From NCBI GenBank assembly GCA_028023455.1, contig JAQFVV010012394.1, forward strand, positions 24,563,934-24,627,933: a stretch of DNA of 64,000 nucleotides, read 5' to 3'. A program made the position numbers and the translations under genes. This stretch comes from Epiperipatus broadwayi (lineage: Eukaryota > Onychophora > Udeonychophora > Euonychophora > Peripatidae). Shown here in pieces: positions 1-10,822 of this stretch. The notes beneath the pieces were generated by a model, which ran no database searches, had not been told where the DNA came from, and saw only the letters and a program-made list of their open reading frames with translations. Numbering within the stretch: position 1 is the stretch's first letter; every line of letters begins with the position of its first letter.

Positions 1-50
1 TAGACAATGGAGAAGATAGATTGAACTTGGAGAGACCTTTATCATGAACT
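1..50 (+). mobile_element. RTE-type LINE, extreme 3' tail (truncated by window edge)
   Basis: The first 50 bases match the end of the RTE fragments at 15.6 and 49.9 kb, around the block ggagagacctttatcatgaa that encodes the end of the RT C-terminus. The GAT-rich tail of other copies is not clear here. Identification rests on similarity to the better copies in this window. Confidence 0.65.
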
Positions 51-96
51 GAATTCATAATGGCTCAAAATGCTAATAACTCTAATAAATAGTTAA

Positions 97-220
97 TTAG
101 TATTTATGTAACAGGTAAAACTCCACACAGTAGTGCCACCCTGTGCCAACCAGAGTAATCAATGGATGCCAGTGTGCTAGTATAAAAGATGGTGATCATG
201 TGATGTTTAGTATTTATGTA
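97..220. mobile_element. Family A short foldback copy with 14-bp target duplication
   Basis: An element of about 96 bp (111-206) is flanked by the direct repeat ttagtatttatgta at 97-110 and 207-220. It starts with the family A end (acaggtaaaactcc, then gtgccaccctgtgccaac and gtaatcaatggatgccag). It then jumps to the complement of the other family end (gatggtgatcatgtgatg). It is therefore an internally deleted version of the longer copy at 663-1220. The long target duplication suggests LINE-type insertion, but there is no A tail. It has no coding capacity. Confidence 0.72.
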
Positions 221-648
221 TTTCATATAAAGATGATTGTTATGAATAAGTAGATGAAAAAAGCATACGTAAAATACATTTGTATACTAGATCCACTAAA
301 TTTTTTTTAAATATACTTTTAGTTTTTTAAATTTATTTATAGAGATTTAAAAAAAGAAAAATCTTATCATAAGAGATTTCCATAAGAGAATTTATGCGTT
401 ATATGTAAAATACTGCAAATTAATTAAATTTTTTAAAAAAAAATATCGTTTTTTTAATATTTTTACGTTTTATTTTTTGTAAACTTGTTCAACTTTTTTA
501 TTTTCAAAAAGTTTTAAATAAACTTTTAAAAATAAAATTTACTAACGATTTTATTTTTATTACTGCCATTTGTAAAAATATAAAGTCGAATGAACTATTT
601 TTATAATAAAAAATAACAAGATAAAAATATAGATGCATATTCTTTATG
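221..648. other. Unassigned AT-rich spacer
   Basis: Very AT-rich sequence with homopolymer runs of A and T. I see no coding frame, inverted repeat or recognisable element. Confidence 0.5.
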
Positions 649-1234
649 TATTTTAATTAAACAAAGGCAAAACTCTCCATACAGTAGTGCCACCCAGTGC
701 CAAACAGAGTAATCAATGGATGCCAGAGGCCTGTGCATAAAATCCATATCTAGTGCCTACTCATCCAATATCTCCAGCTTGTGGCCTTCGTCAGTGAGGA
801 GCTTTGGATTTGAGAGCACTGCACCTAGATCTTAGGATCCAATGCAACCCTCCAGCATCCACCTTTTATCTCTACTTAACTACAAAACAATGAGAATAAA
901 ATTGAAAACACAATAATATTTTCAATCTAAGCTCAATAGCTTATATAGTCATTGGGTCTGAACTCAGTTCAGTACTCATACATTTTGGTGTCTTTGGCTC
1001 ATTAATAACCATAGTCACCACTATCCTATCAGGTAGGATTGGTGTTAAACCACTAAGCATCACATGATCACCATTTCTTATGCTAGCACATCTGTTATTA
1101 ACAAAGGCAAAACTCTCCATATATTGATTACTCTGGTTGGCAGTGGGTGGCACTACTATATGGAGAGTTTTGCTTTTGTTAATAACAGATGTGCTAGCAT
1201 AAGCATTGGTAATCATGTGATATTTTAATTAAAC
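649..1234. mobile_element. Family A long copy with 14-bp target duplication
   Basis: The direct repeat tattttaattaaac lies at 649-662 and 1221-1234 and bounds an element of about 558 bp. The interior carries the full family A unit (aggcaaaactctcc, tgcataaaatcc, cctactcatccaatat, gtcagtgaggag, tagatcttaggatcc, catcacatgatcacc). A second start of the unit follows, then an inverted terminal segment. The boundaries agree with the short copy at 111-206, which supports a real mobile unit. The 91-codon minus-strand ORF inside (941-1216) is a by-product of the hairpin and not a gene. Confidence 0.78.
1059..1221. repeat. Inverted repeat (about 65-bp arms) inside family A
   Basis: The arm at 1059-1123 is largely complementary to the arm at 1157-1221, with about 33 bases between. 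The arms include atgctagcacatctgttatt and its complement, and cacatgat with atcatgtg. The transcript would form a long hairpin. The same junction sequence occurs uninverted in the tandem array at 1.8-2.8 kb. Confidence 0.85.
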
Positions 1235-1689
1235 TTGAAATTTATTTGTGTTTACATATGCATTATTGGTAGTATTAATAGCAATATTGTTTTCCTATCA
1301 TATCACTTGTTTTAGATATTAAACACTAAGTATTTTGCATTAAAGATATAAAAAATAGACAGAGTGTGGAATCATTGATTTAGGATGAGACAAAGAATAT
1401 GATAATATTTAGGAGTTGATAGCTTTATTTAATGATCTAGCTTTCAACTGCAACATGTAAGAATAGTCCACATGTTCTCAGTTTAACTTCTCCCATTCTG
1501 AACATGGTTTCGAACAAAACAATCCATTAGCTAAATAAGGATAAAAAAATCATCTAAGAACATAAATTTATTGATAATGAATAGTTTATTATATTTTGCA
1601 CACAGAACAAAATATAGGACAAACATTAATATCAATGGCATAAACAATTCTAGTATCAATAAATAACATTAATTACAAAATAGATAAAG
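1235..1689. other. Unassigned AT-rich spacer
   Basis: No coding frame or recognised repeat family. It separates two family A blocks. Confidence 0.45.
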
Positions 1690-1790
1690 ACCACATATGA
1701 GATGGATGGATGATATCAGGAAGTGTGCTGAGATATGGAAAAGAGAGGCTGACATTCAGAGTAACTAGATTAATTCCTGCAGTGGATCAA
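1690..1790 (+). mobile_element. RTE-type LINE fragment, decayed
   Basis: The stretch contains accacatatgagatggatgg and gaagtgtgctgag, matching the segment that reads RPHVRWMDEIRKCAG in the best RTE copy (minus strand, 48.5-48.9 kb). Frames are broken. It is short and ends just before the family A tandem array. Confidence 0.6.
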
Positions 1791-1840
1791 AAATGGTTAT
1801 AAGTGTTGGTGGTAAGCTGTTAATTTCACACACATTACTT

Positions 1841-2808
1841 AAAACAGGCAAAACTCACTATACATATTTTCCCACACACAACAAGCTAGAGTAATTGGAT
1901 GCCAGAAGGCTTGTGCATAAAATTCCCATCTAGTATCTACTCATCCAATATCCCCAGACTAGTTTCTGACTTATGGCCTTCGTCAGTGAGGAGCCTTGGA
2001 TCTGAGAATACTGCATCTAGATCTTAGGATCTAATGCAACCCTCCCACAACCACCTTTTACCTCCATTTAACTACAAAACTATGAGGCTTAAATTGAAAA
2101 CACCTTAATGTTTTCAATGCAAGCACATTAGCTTATATAGTCATATGAGTCTGAACCCAGTTCAGTACCCATACATTTTGGTGCCTTTGATTCTTTAACA
2201 ATCTTAGCCACCACTATCCTATTAGGCAGGATTGGTTTTAAGCCAATAAACATCACATGACCATCTCCTCTTATGCTTGTGTGTAACTGTTGTTAAAACA
2301 GGCAAAACTCACTATATATATTTTGCCAGACACAGCAAGCTGGAGTAATCAATGGATGCCAGAAGGCTTGTGCATAAAATCCCCATCTAGTGTTTACTCA
2401 TCCAATATCCCCAGACTAGTTTCTGGCTTATGGCCTTTGTCAGTGAGGAGCCTTGGATCTGAGAGCACTGCATCTAGATCTTAGGATCTAATGCAACCCT
2501 CCAGCAACCACCTTTTATCTTCATTTAACTACAAAACTATGAGTCTTAAATTGGAAAACATCTTAATGTTTTCAATGCAAGCCCATTAGCTTATATAGTC
2601 ATATGGGTCTGAACCCCATTCAGTACCCATAAATTTTGGTGTCTTTGGTTATTTAACAACCTTAGCCACCCACTATCCTATTAGACAGGATTGGTTTTCA
2701 GCCAATAAACATCACATGATCATCTCCTCTTATGCTTGGGTATAACTGTTGTTAAAACAGGCAAAACTCACTATATATATTTTGTCACACACAGCAAGCT
2801 AGATTGTA
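1841..2808. repeat. Family A tandem array (unit about 454-459 bp)
   Basis: The unit start aaaacaggcaaaactcacta recurs at 1841, 2295 and 2754, giving two full head-to-tail units and a partial third. The two full units are very similar along their length (gtgcataaaat, catccaatatccccagacta, agtgaggagccttggatctg, tagatcttaggatcta, gcttatatagtcatatg). The 64-codon ORF at 2290-2484 is a translation of this repeat and not a gene. Head-to-tail units may come from unequal exchange, template switching or amplification of a circular form. Confidence 0.9.
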
Positions 2809-2922
2809 ACTGTAGATTAAGAAATAAATCTAGATTATTTATCTGAAGACTTACAAAATAATAAAAGATTTGGGTGACCTGTATAAATTCTAGATTTATT
2901 TCTTAATCTACAGTTACAATCT
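2801..2922. repeat. Perfect 34-bp inverted repeat, MITE-like foldback
   Basis: The arms at 2801-2834 and 2889-2922 are complementary at all 34 positions by my reading, with 54 bases between. The left arm starts inside the last partial family A unit, so this element sits at the edge of the tandem array. No target duplication is obvious and no protein is encoded. Confidence 0.9.
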
Positions 2923-3107
2923 TTCTGAGATGAAAACTTTACGATTTCCCTGATCTGTCTACCCTGCTAAATCTTTTATATTATGATAAGGAATAATTCT
3001 TTAGAGTACAGATGACCTTCAAAAGGGTGTGATCAATTATCATTATCTGAATTGTAAATTGTCAAAATAATATACAATATATTTGCTTCTAGATGTTCTT
3101 CATTATC

Positions 3108-3316
3108 ATCTCTTAATCTTCCTCATCAGGTTTTTAATTAGTCTGTTTAATCTCTTTAGTTATAGCTATCTTTAATTAGTCTGTTACATTCATTTAATTA
3201 TATATAGTTTCATTTATAAAATTTCTCTATAAGATAACAAATATAAACTCAAATTATTGTGCGTATAATTTCTATCATTTTTCCAATTTATGAACACACA
3301 TTATATACATCAATAT
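3108..3316 (+). repeat. Family G repeat, copy 1
   Basis: This segment is the inverted counterpart of 11600-11818. Shared blocks include taatttctatcatttttcca, atttatgaacacacattata and atagtttcattta. The two copies point in opposite directions and flank the 8.3-kb block that holds the LINE copies. Family unknown and no coding frame. Confidence 0.72.
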
Positions 3317-3830
3317 AGCAGGTTTATAATTAGTAGTTCAATAAATGATAGACAGGTGGAGATAAAGTGAAAAGCATTTCCAAAATCTTGTCAAAATTCA
3401 AATTTACTTTTATAATGACGAAAAAATTAGTATTAAAAAAAAATCGAAAAAGAAAAGTATGAATAGTTGTCAAATGATTTTAGGGATTGGAATGGTATGG
3501 TAGAATAAAAAAAGAGGTAATAAAAATATTAAGATTAAGGTAAACCTTAAGTGAGTTGAAAGATTGCTGTTTTTTGTAAAGAAAATACGATGGTAAATGA
3601 GTAAATCCTTTCGATTAGGTTATACGAATGTAGCACTTTACACACTGGATATAAAAGATTAATAGTATGATGTGCCTGTATTTTGTATTATTTATTTATA
3701 TGTGTTAATCTGTGGATTGTATTTACATTTAGCAGCCTAATAGTAAAGGATTTGACTTTAGCAGATGATATATTGATATATTAATTATTTATACCTATGT
3801 AAGAATTTATTCAAAAGTGTATTACATATA
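3317..3830. other. Unassigned AT-rich spacer
   Basis: No coding frame, tRNA-like motif or inverted repeat recognised. Confidence 0.45.
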
Positions 3831-3859
3831 TAGATGGATGGATGGATGGATAGATAGAT
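3831..3859. repeat. GGAT/GATA microsatellite
   Basis: A run of tagatggatggatggatgg followed by atagatagat. It lies just upstream of a family A insertion. Confidence 0.95.
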
Positions 3860-3875
3860 CATTTGGTTGCTCATT

Positions 3876-4055
3876 ATATGTATTGAACCACTAAACATCA
3901 CATGATTGCCATTCTTTAAACTAGACTTGGGATATTGGATGAGTAGGCATTATATAGGGATTTTATGCACAAACCTCCCTGCATCCATTGATTACTCTGA
4001 CTTACACTAAGCAATGTTAATGTATGGGAGGTTTTGCCTCTGTGCATATGTATTG
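3876..4055. mobile_element. Family A copy with 10-bp target duplication
   Basis: The direct repeat atatgtattg lies at 3876-3885 and 4046-4055. The element between starts with the terminus cactaaacatcacatgat and ends with ggttttgcctctgtg, the complement of the other terminus. The copy has the two family ends but a shortened middle. Confidence 0.72.
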
Positions 4056-4189
4056 TAATTATCAGCATATACATGTTTAAATCATTTTACATTTATTTAA
4101 TTGACCAAGATGCCACTTAACATTAAACATCAGGAAATAAACTGGCCCATACATTTTTAGTTTCTAATGTCAAATCACCTTCATGCAAT

Positions 4190-5225
4190 ATAATATGGAA
4201 TGCACTCTGACCTCTCCTTTCTTGGAGTTAGCAATCTCTCTGCCACTATGCCCAGAGAAACCTGATAGGCACCGTATCTTTCCATTCCTCACCCTAAGTT
4301 TTTCCTATATTCTTTTCTATCGTGCACCATCCCATTTTCACAAACATTATCTTTGTCCACTCTATGGCCTTTATATCTAAATTCCACTTATCTTTTTCTA
4401 AACCCAGCATAAAAACAAAAAGTCCACTTTCTATAGAATCACTTTGTTTATATTTATTCTCCAACAACTTCATTATTTATATCCTTTCTGCTTTTAAGCA
4501 TTTACATTTAGTGCCTTCCTTACATAACTTGCAGATTAAATCACCCACATTTCACCATTTATGTGTATATTCCCTTATTGCTAAAGATCCTGTTTGAGCC
4601 TTAAACAGTAAACTATTCTTCTTGCTATTATCATAAATTAACTCGCACCCAATATTATGTTTACTTTTATATATATTCAAACTTTTTATTCTCCATATTA
4701 TTTCTCCAACTCACTATTTTTTATTAACACATCTATTCTTCTATCCCATTCCTTGCCACTATAACACTCAACAATTGTCCTAACACAATCACCCAACTTT
4801 TTGTATAAGTATACTGACATAAAGTTGTTATTCAAATCTTCTGCATACCATACTAACTTTCTCACTCATTTTATTTCCTGTTCTTTACTTATAACCCAAT
4901 TAAATAATATTTTGGCTCTTCCCTTGTTATGCATAATTTGCAAGCTATTGAACATTTTCATTTTGCTTTTACCATCTCTCATATAAAAACTTGACCATCC
5001 CATTTCTCCTTGAATTGCCGCCTTTGCATTGCACATATCTCTCTGTACTTTTTCTAAATAATGTAACTTCTCCTCTTTACTAACACATAATGCATCATTA
5101 CCATAAGTTAACCCTACTACTGCCACTTCCTTTCATACAATTCTTTCTACATCATATTTATTATATGGAAACCCTGTTAATTTCTTTATCAGTCCCATTC
5201 TGTTTTTCTTTTTGCTTCATTTCCA
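4190..5225 (-). mobile_element. LINE (APE/RT type), 5'-truncated C-terminal fragment, copy a
   Basis: Minus-strand frames give GLTYGNDALCVSKEEKLHYL, then GEMGWSSFYMRDGKSKMKMF (within 4866-5126). This resembles the region after the RT domain in tick-type LINEs, where a GDVGWSS-like motif is common. Downstream minus-strand sequence is broken coding DNA parallel to 63.5-63.8 kb. The plus-strand ORFs at 4183-4380, 4322-4597 and 4801-4986 are antisense shadows. The fragment lies head-to-tail behind the 3' end of copy b. It preserves the uninterrupted site (cttttatatatattcaaac) into which the 2.6-kb element inserted in copy b. Confidence 0.8.
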
Positions 5226-5237
5226 TGTGATGAGATA

Positions 5238-5329
5238 TTTTGTGATACACTGTAACTTCTTCTTATACAGAATCAGGAATCTCTTTTGTGATGCACTGTA
5301 ACTTCTTCTTATACAGAATCAGGAATCTC
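5238..5329. repeat. 46-bp tandem duplication at the LINE a/b junction
   Basis: ttttgtgatacactgtaact and the sequence through aatcaggaatctc occur at 5238-5283 and again at 5284-5329 with one or two differences. It lies where copy b's 3' end meets copy a, so it may mark the shared LINE 3' end or a replication slip. Confidence 0.9.
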
Positions 5330-5772
5330 AGAAAAACCTGTTAGCAACTTTAATTTCCCTTTCCATTCACTCCCCTAAGTTTTTCCATATTCTTTTCTAT
5401 CTTGCTCCATCCCATTCCACAACATTGTCTTTGTCCCCTCTATGGACTTTATATTTAAATCACCTTTATTTTTTCCCAAACCCAGCATAAAATCCAATAA
5501 CCCACTTTATGTATAATCATTTTGTTTATATTTACTTTTTGGCAACTTCATTATTTATACCCTTTCTGCTCTCAGGCATTTACATTCAATCAACAGATGC
5601 CTAATATTTTTTATGCCTCCCTTATTTTCAGGCTAATATCACCCACATTTTTCTATTTATGTGTATATACCCTTGTTGCTAATGATCCCATTCAAGCCTT
5701 AAACAGTAAACTACTTTCCTTGCTATTATCATAAATTAACTTGCACCCAGTATTCTGTTTACTTCTATATAT
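5284..5772 (-). mobile_element. LINE copy b, 3' portion (separated from the rest by an insertion)
   Basis: On the minus strand this is the last roughly 490 bp of the LINE, parallel to 4190-4690 in copy a (shared blocks tttatgtgtatat, aaacagtaaacta, attaacttgcacccag). It stops at 5772 in cttctatatat. The homologous sequence resumes at 8386 as atatatttaaac. The ORF at 5522-5734 (+) is an antisense shadow. Confidence 0.78.
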
Positions 5773-8385
5773 TGTAACGGGATGGGGTGGGTGTCTAAAT
5801 AGCTGTTTGAACTGGGTGGTGGAAAAATCATCATCAAAACCAGTAAATTTAAAATCAAAAATCAATAGTTTACAAAAGTATATATAAGTATAAATATATT
5901 TAAGGGCAACATGAGATCAAAAAATCTGTGAGCATTGAGAGATCAGCCAGCTAACTCTGCAGAGCAACTACAAGCATAATTAACCACCAGCATTATCATT
6001 TAAAAAAATAAGTACAAGTAAATACTCAAGAGAAATAACCATCCATCATCATCATTGATGGGAATAAACAAATTAGTACAATAAATCAGAATAAAATCAA
6101 CAGACCATCTTGTGGCTGGATTGAAAATGGATCTTCTTTAGACCAGGCTAACTATTTGAGCCTTTGCCAGCTTGGGCAATTATAGAAACATAACTTGGAT
6201 GCACCAGCTTAGTGCCCATCCATTAAAATACACAATAATCAGGAATCAAAACAATAATACTGGAACATTAAAACATGCTGATCATCATCAATTTCAGGCC
6301 ACTTGTACTGGCCAACTATAAACTTAAATTTTTTAACAAGACTAAACTAAAATAAAATATAATGTGTGGGCTTTAAAGAGTATCCTCTTTTGTGCCAACC
6401 AGGAAGATGATTGAATCATCTCTGGATGCCCCAAAGCACTAAATACACATCCCGATTTATATATTCATCCCGTGCACCAATCTAGCTCAGAGAACATCAG
6501 CTCTATTACTGTATGTGATCAAGAGATGATGGAAACAATTTTTAACAATTAAATACAAGTTTATTAATAACAATAAAAAATAAATGATTAAGGTCTTGTA
6601 AGGGTTCTGATTTTGAAAGATACACAATAATAAAGTCATCCCCCTGTAATTTACAAGATTACTACAAAATTCAAGTTATTACACTAACTTACATAATTCC
6701 TATTCAACATTTAAATTGTTACATTGATTTACAAAATTATAATTCATGTTATTACTATGGTTTACATATATATGCGCACAGACATGCGATTTATAATATA
6801 CAATTAATATTCAATAATAACAAAAAAAATGATTATAATTTTACATATATGAGTGTGCATGTATATACGCACACTGGGTTTTACCTATTTAAACTTGTTA
6901 CAATAATTTTTTTTTTCATAATCCATTTGGAAAACATATAAATTTCACACATATACGTGTGTATAAACAAAATATATAATTTAACATTTAGTTTCAGTTT
7001 ATAAGTTCTTTTTTTTTTTTATCAAAATAAAGTCAACTTTTGTTTGATAGGTATTTGTTGATTAATTATCAGCGTTCTTAGACCAATTTAAAAGATTTGC
7101 TTTTACGATTTTAATTCAAACAAAATTATGCTTGCATTTGTATATTCTTTTTTTAATGTCATTTTTTTTTAAAGAAATTACCAAAACAATTTCTTCAAAA
7201 ATATATATCAAATCGTCTTTATTTTAGACATTTGACTTAAGCAAATTATTTATGGGTTTTGTTTTAAGTTATTAATTTATAATTTTATATGTCATTTTAA
7301 GGAATATTAAATAAAATAACTCACTGTATATACATGTGATGACGTGTTTATCTGTGGGTTCGCTGCATTTATAGATAAGCAGCAGCATACATATAACTAC
7401 TTTATTCAGCTGCTCTCTTGGGCAAGCTGTTTTTTTTGGTCATTCCAGCAAATTGTCATCATCTCAGGTAAAAGTACATAATTTAGGTATGGTTGGCTTT
7501 TTCCTTTCTGTAGTCAGTTCCACTTATACTTGGATTTTATAAGATTCAGGTCAGCAAACTGTTTTCCAGAACACTTTTAAGGCTATGAATTACAAAGAAT
7601 CTTGACCCGTTTCCTCCATGTAAATTCAAACTCCTCCAGTGAAATGTAGAGCAGCCACTTCCTTGCATTCTTAAATCCTCATGGCAGTTCTCTTGATACT
7701 AGCCATATTTACAGCTAAATTTACTATGGCCATTTTCTGCTACAGCTAACAACTTTTCACAAAATATTTTAGCCAATTTTACAGATAGCTCTTCTGCTAA
7801 CTCTTACAAAACTGCAAGACAAAAACTAACTGATATTTTTTTTATCAGTCTTTTATAACCTTGGGTAGGTCGGGTGACAAAAACACAGTGGCTGTTTTCA
7901 ATTAACTTTAATCCATTTGAAAACAAGCTGGAAATTTCTATCAAAGTGTGATTTTCATGTTTTTACATTAATCTTTGGAATTTGACCAAAGGTGTGATAA
8001 TCCTTTAGAATTTTTAATCTACAAAGATTTTTATCTACATAGTAGAAATGAAAACAAGCATTAATTAAAAAATATATTTTATACAAATATTAATTAAAAG
8101 ATTTTAAAAAATAAATTATGTTTGCTTTTTTTTTTGTTGTTGTTAATTTCAAAATCAGAATTACAAATATTATTTATCAGACCTTTTTAAAATACTTAAT
8201 TCACAATGAAATTTTACTTTAAGCCCAGAGTTATTTAACCCTTTACTTATTATTATTTTATTTTAGGAAATATAAAAAAATATCTACAAAAATTTATTCT
8301 GTGTTTATTTCTACTTTTCCTTTATTTTAGTATATATTTATGCACACACTATATTAGTATATGCTATGTAAGCCAACTGGTTGCA
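5773..8385. mobile_element. 2.6-kb insertion with TG...CA ends inside LINE copy b
   Basis: The insertion begins tgtaacgggatgggg and ends agccaactggttgca. Its ends are imperfect inverted repeats (TGTAACgG versus TGCAACcaG). The AT-rich repeat atatat directly flanks both sides (5767-5772, 8386-8391). The homologous uninterrupted site in LINE copy a supports the boundaries. I find no ORF of note and no internal copy of the starting sequence. TG...CA ends with a 4-6 bp duplication fit a solo LTR, which would be long, or a non-autonomous LTR-type element. A DNA transposon is the alternative. Confidence 0.65.
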
Positions 8386-8995
8386 ATATATTTAAACTTT
8401 TTACTCTCAATACTAGTTCTCCATTCTCTCTAATTCTCTATTCTTTATTAATGCATCTATTCTTCTATCCTATTCCTTAACACTATAACACTCAACAATC
8501 CTCCTAACACAATGATCCCACTTTTTGTATAAGTATACTGACATAAATTATTTATTCAAATCTTCTGCATATTACCTTACCTTTCTCACCCATCTTGTTG
8601 CCTACCCTTTATTCATAACCCAATTAAATACTATTTTGGCTATTCTTTTATTATCCATAAACTGCAATCTACCGAGTATTTTTATTTTGCTTTTTTTATC
8701 TATCATATAAAAACTTGACTATCCCATTTCTCTTTGAATTGCCTCCTTATTTACACATCTGCATCTCATGCATGTCTTTCTACTTCTCTTTGTACTTTTT
8801 CTAAGTAATCTAATGCCCCTTTACTAACACATAATGCATTGTTACCATATGTTGATCCTGCTACTGCTACTCCCTTCCATACAATTCTAGCTACATCATA
8901 CTTATTGCATGAGAACACTGTTAATTTCTTAATCAATCTCTTTGCTTTTTTTGCTTCATTTATCAATTTTTTGTCCATTCATCCAAGTAATTTCT

Positions 8996-9370
8996 CTAAT
9001 TACTTAAGACTATTCCCAAATAGCTATATTTATTCAACACACTTAACTTTATATTTCCCAATAAAAATTCTCTGTCTTCTCTTTCCCCAGTATCAATCAT
9101 CATTAGTTTTGATTTTTCTTTACTAAATTTAATCCCCATCTCTACATCCACCCTTGTACATGTCCTCAACATAACTTCCATATTTTCTCTTCTTTCTGCA
9201 CACAAAAAGAGATCATCTGCAAATAAAAGGCCCAACAATGTATATACTCCCTTGCCACCTATTAATGGTATCTCTACCCCTTTTCCTAGTCTTACTATTG
9301 CTCTCTCCATTTCTCTCAAATACAACAAAAATAACATAGGTGACATAGGGTATATTTGCCTTAGTCCCAC
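8996..9370 (-). pseudogene. LINE reverse transcriptase core (motifs B to D), 124 codons open
   Basis: The frame opens with GLRQIYPMSPMLFLLYL, an RT motif B (usually G-x-RQGCPLSP). It then has LLFADDLFLCAERRENMEVM, the catalytic motif C with both aspartates intact, and later KYSYLGIVLSN, the usual YLG motif. QGC is changed to QIY. The active-site residues survive but flanking frames are broken, so no active enzyme is expected. Confidence 0.88.
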
Positions 9371-9678
9371 TCCATTTTTAACTTTAACTGATTCTATATT
9401 CCCTAATTGATATGCATAGTAATTATTTTTAATATAATTTCTTAATAATATCCATTAAAGCTTCATCCATTCCCAAATTTACTAAACCTACCCATAATCT
9501 ATTTTCATTTATTCTATTATATGACTTTTCTACATCTACAAAACCCATATATAACTGTCTACCTGTATTCCTACTCATATCCATAGGTTGTGTAACAACA
9601 AATAAACTATCTCCTATATGTCTATCTGATCAAAAAATCTTCTTGCATTTCTCCCACTATATTATTATCTTCTATCCA

Positions 9679-9903
9679 TTATGCAACTCTTCCAACCACC
9701 ATATATAAGAAAACTTTATATAAAACTGATGTTATCACTATTGGTCTATAATTGTTTAACTTTCTATGATCCTTACGCTTTCCTTTTATTAGTAGCCTTA
9801 CTCTTATATTACTCCAACTACCCAGAAAATCTCTCTTCTGTGCCATCTTATTAAAACATGATAATAGTTTTAATTTTTCCCTATGCCATAAATTCATTAC
9901 CAT
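9679..9903 (-). pseudogene. LINE reverse transcriptase N-terminal block
   Basis: The frame reads KGKRKDHRKLNNYRPIVITS, then VLYKVFLYMVVGRVA. This matches the RT region where lysine-rich sequence precedes NYRPI and a helix ending in RV. It belongs with the RT core downstream at 8996-9370 but is separated by frameshifts around 9.4-9.65 kb. Confidence 0.75.
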
Positions 9904-10822
9904 CTCTGCTACCCATCACATTCAAACCTCTTGCTTTTCCACTTTTCAATTTTTTATCTACCTCATTCAGTTTACTTTCTGTAATTCTAATATTCACATT
10001 ACTATATGCTTTTGTGTTTGCTATCACTTTGTCATTCACATCCAACATCTTTTTTATATCCATTACATACTTATTTAAGATTATCTCTAATTCTTCTCTA
10101 GAGTTACACTCTATTTTCTCATCATCTATACATTCCTTCTTTTAATGTATTTCCAAAAGTTTTTACTTCCATCTCTTTCATTTTTATTAATATTGTCCAA
10201 CAGTTTACTATTCAATTTTATTCTCTCTATATAATTATATATTTTAGCCAACTTCTTTGTTTCTGAGTACTTTTTCAATTTTTAACATTTTTTTCACTTT
10301 CTTTGTTTTTAAAAGCACACATACTTTTTGCAAGATTTTTTCCTCTCTTTTACAGTTTTCCCAACTCACACTTTCCTATTATTTTTATTCTTCTGAACAT
10401 TCTCACCTAAAACCCTATATGCCACTTTTTCTAGTCCCTACACTTATCCTCATCCAACTCTTCCATGGTTTTTTCAACTTTTATTTTATACTCTTCTAAC
10501 TTATTCTTATCATTCACTCTCCAACTATCATCTTCCACTATTCTTTCTACTTTTATTACTATTTTCCATCACATTACTAATCATTTTTATTATAAAGAAG
10601 TTATGATCATTATGACATACTCTCTTTTCATTATCAAATACCTTAATTTTTCATACTTTATTCATTCTCTCTTTCTCTACTAATACATAATCTAAGGTGT
10701 GGAATATATTATTTCTAGACCATGTGTATTGTCCCTCATAAATATTTGATAAATTTCCAATGCTCAAATTCACTGTCTGACAAAAAAATTTCAAAAGCTG
10801 TCCATTCTTATTATTTACAGCA

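Noticed and set aside
941-1216. 91-codon minus-strand ORF
   Set aside because: It spans a family A repeat and its inverted arms, and equivalent sequence in the tandem array does not stay open.
1841-2808. CRISPR-like array
   Set aside because: The repeat unit is about 456 bp without short repeats and unique spacers, and the genome is clearly animal-like.
2801-2922. Rho-independent terminator or operator
   Set aside because: A 34-bp perfect arm with a 54-base loop, next to repeats in a eukaryotic context, fits a foldback element better than a bacterial-type signal.
5773-5800. Start of a hAT element
   Set aside because: The end is TGTAACGG rather than CAG, and the flanking repeat is 4-6 bp AT rather than 8 bp.
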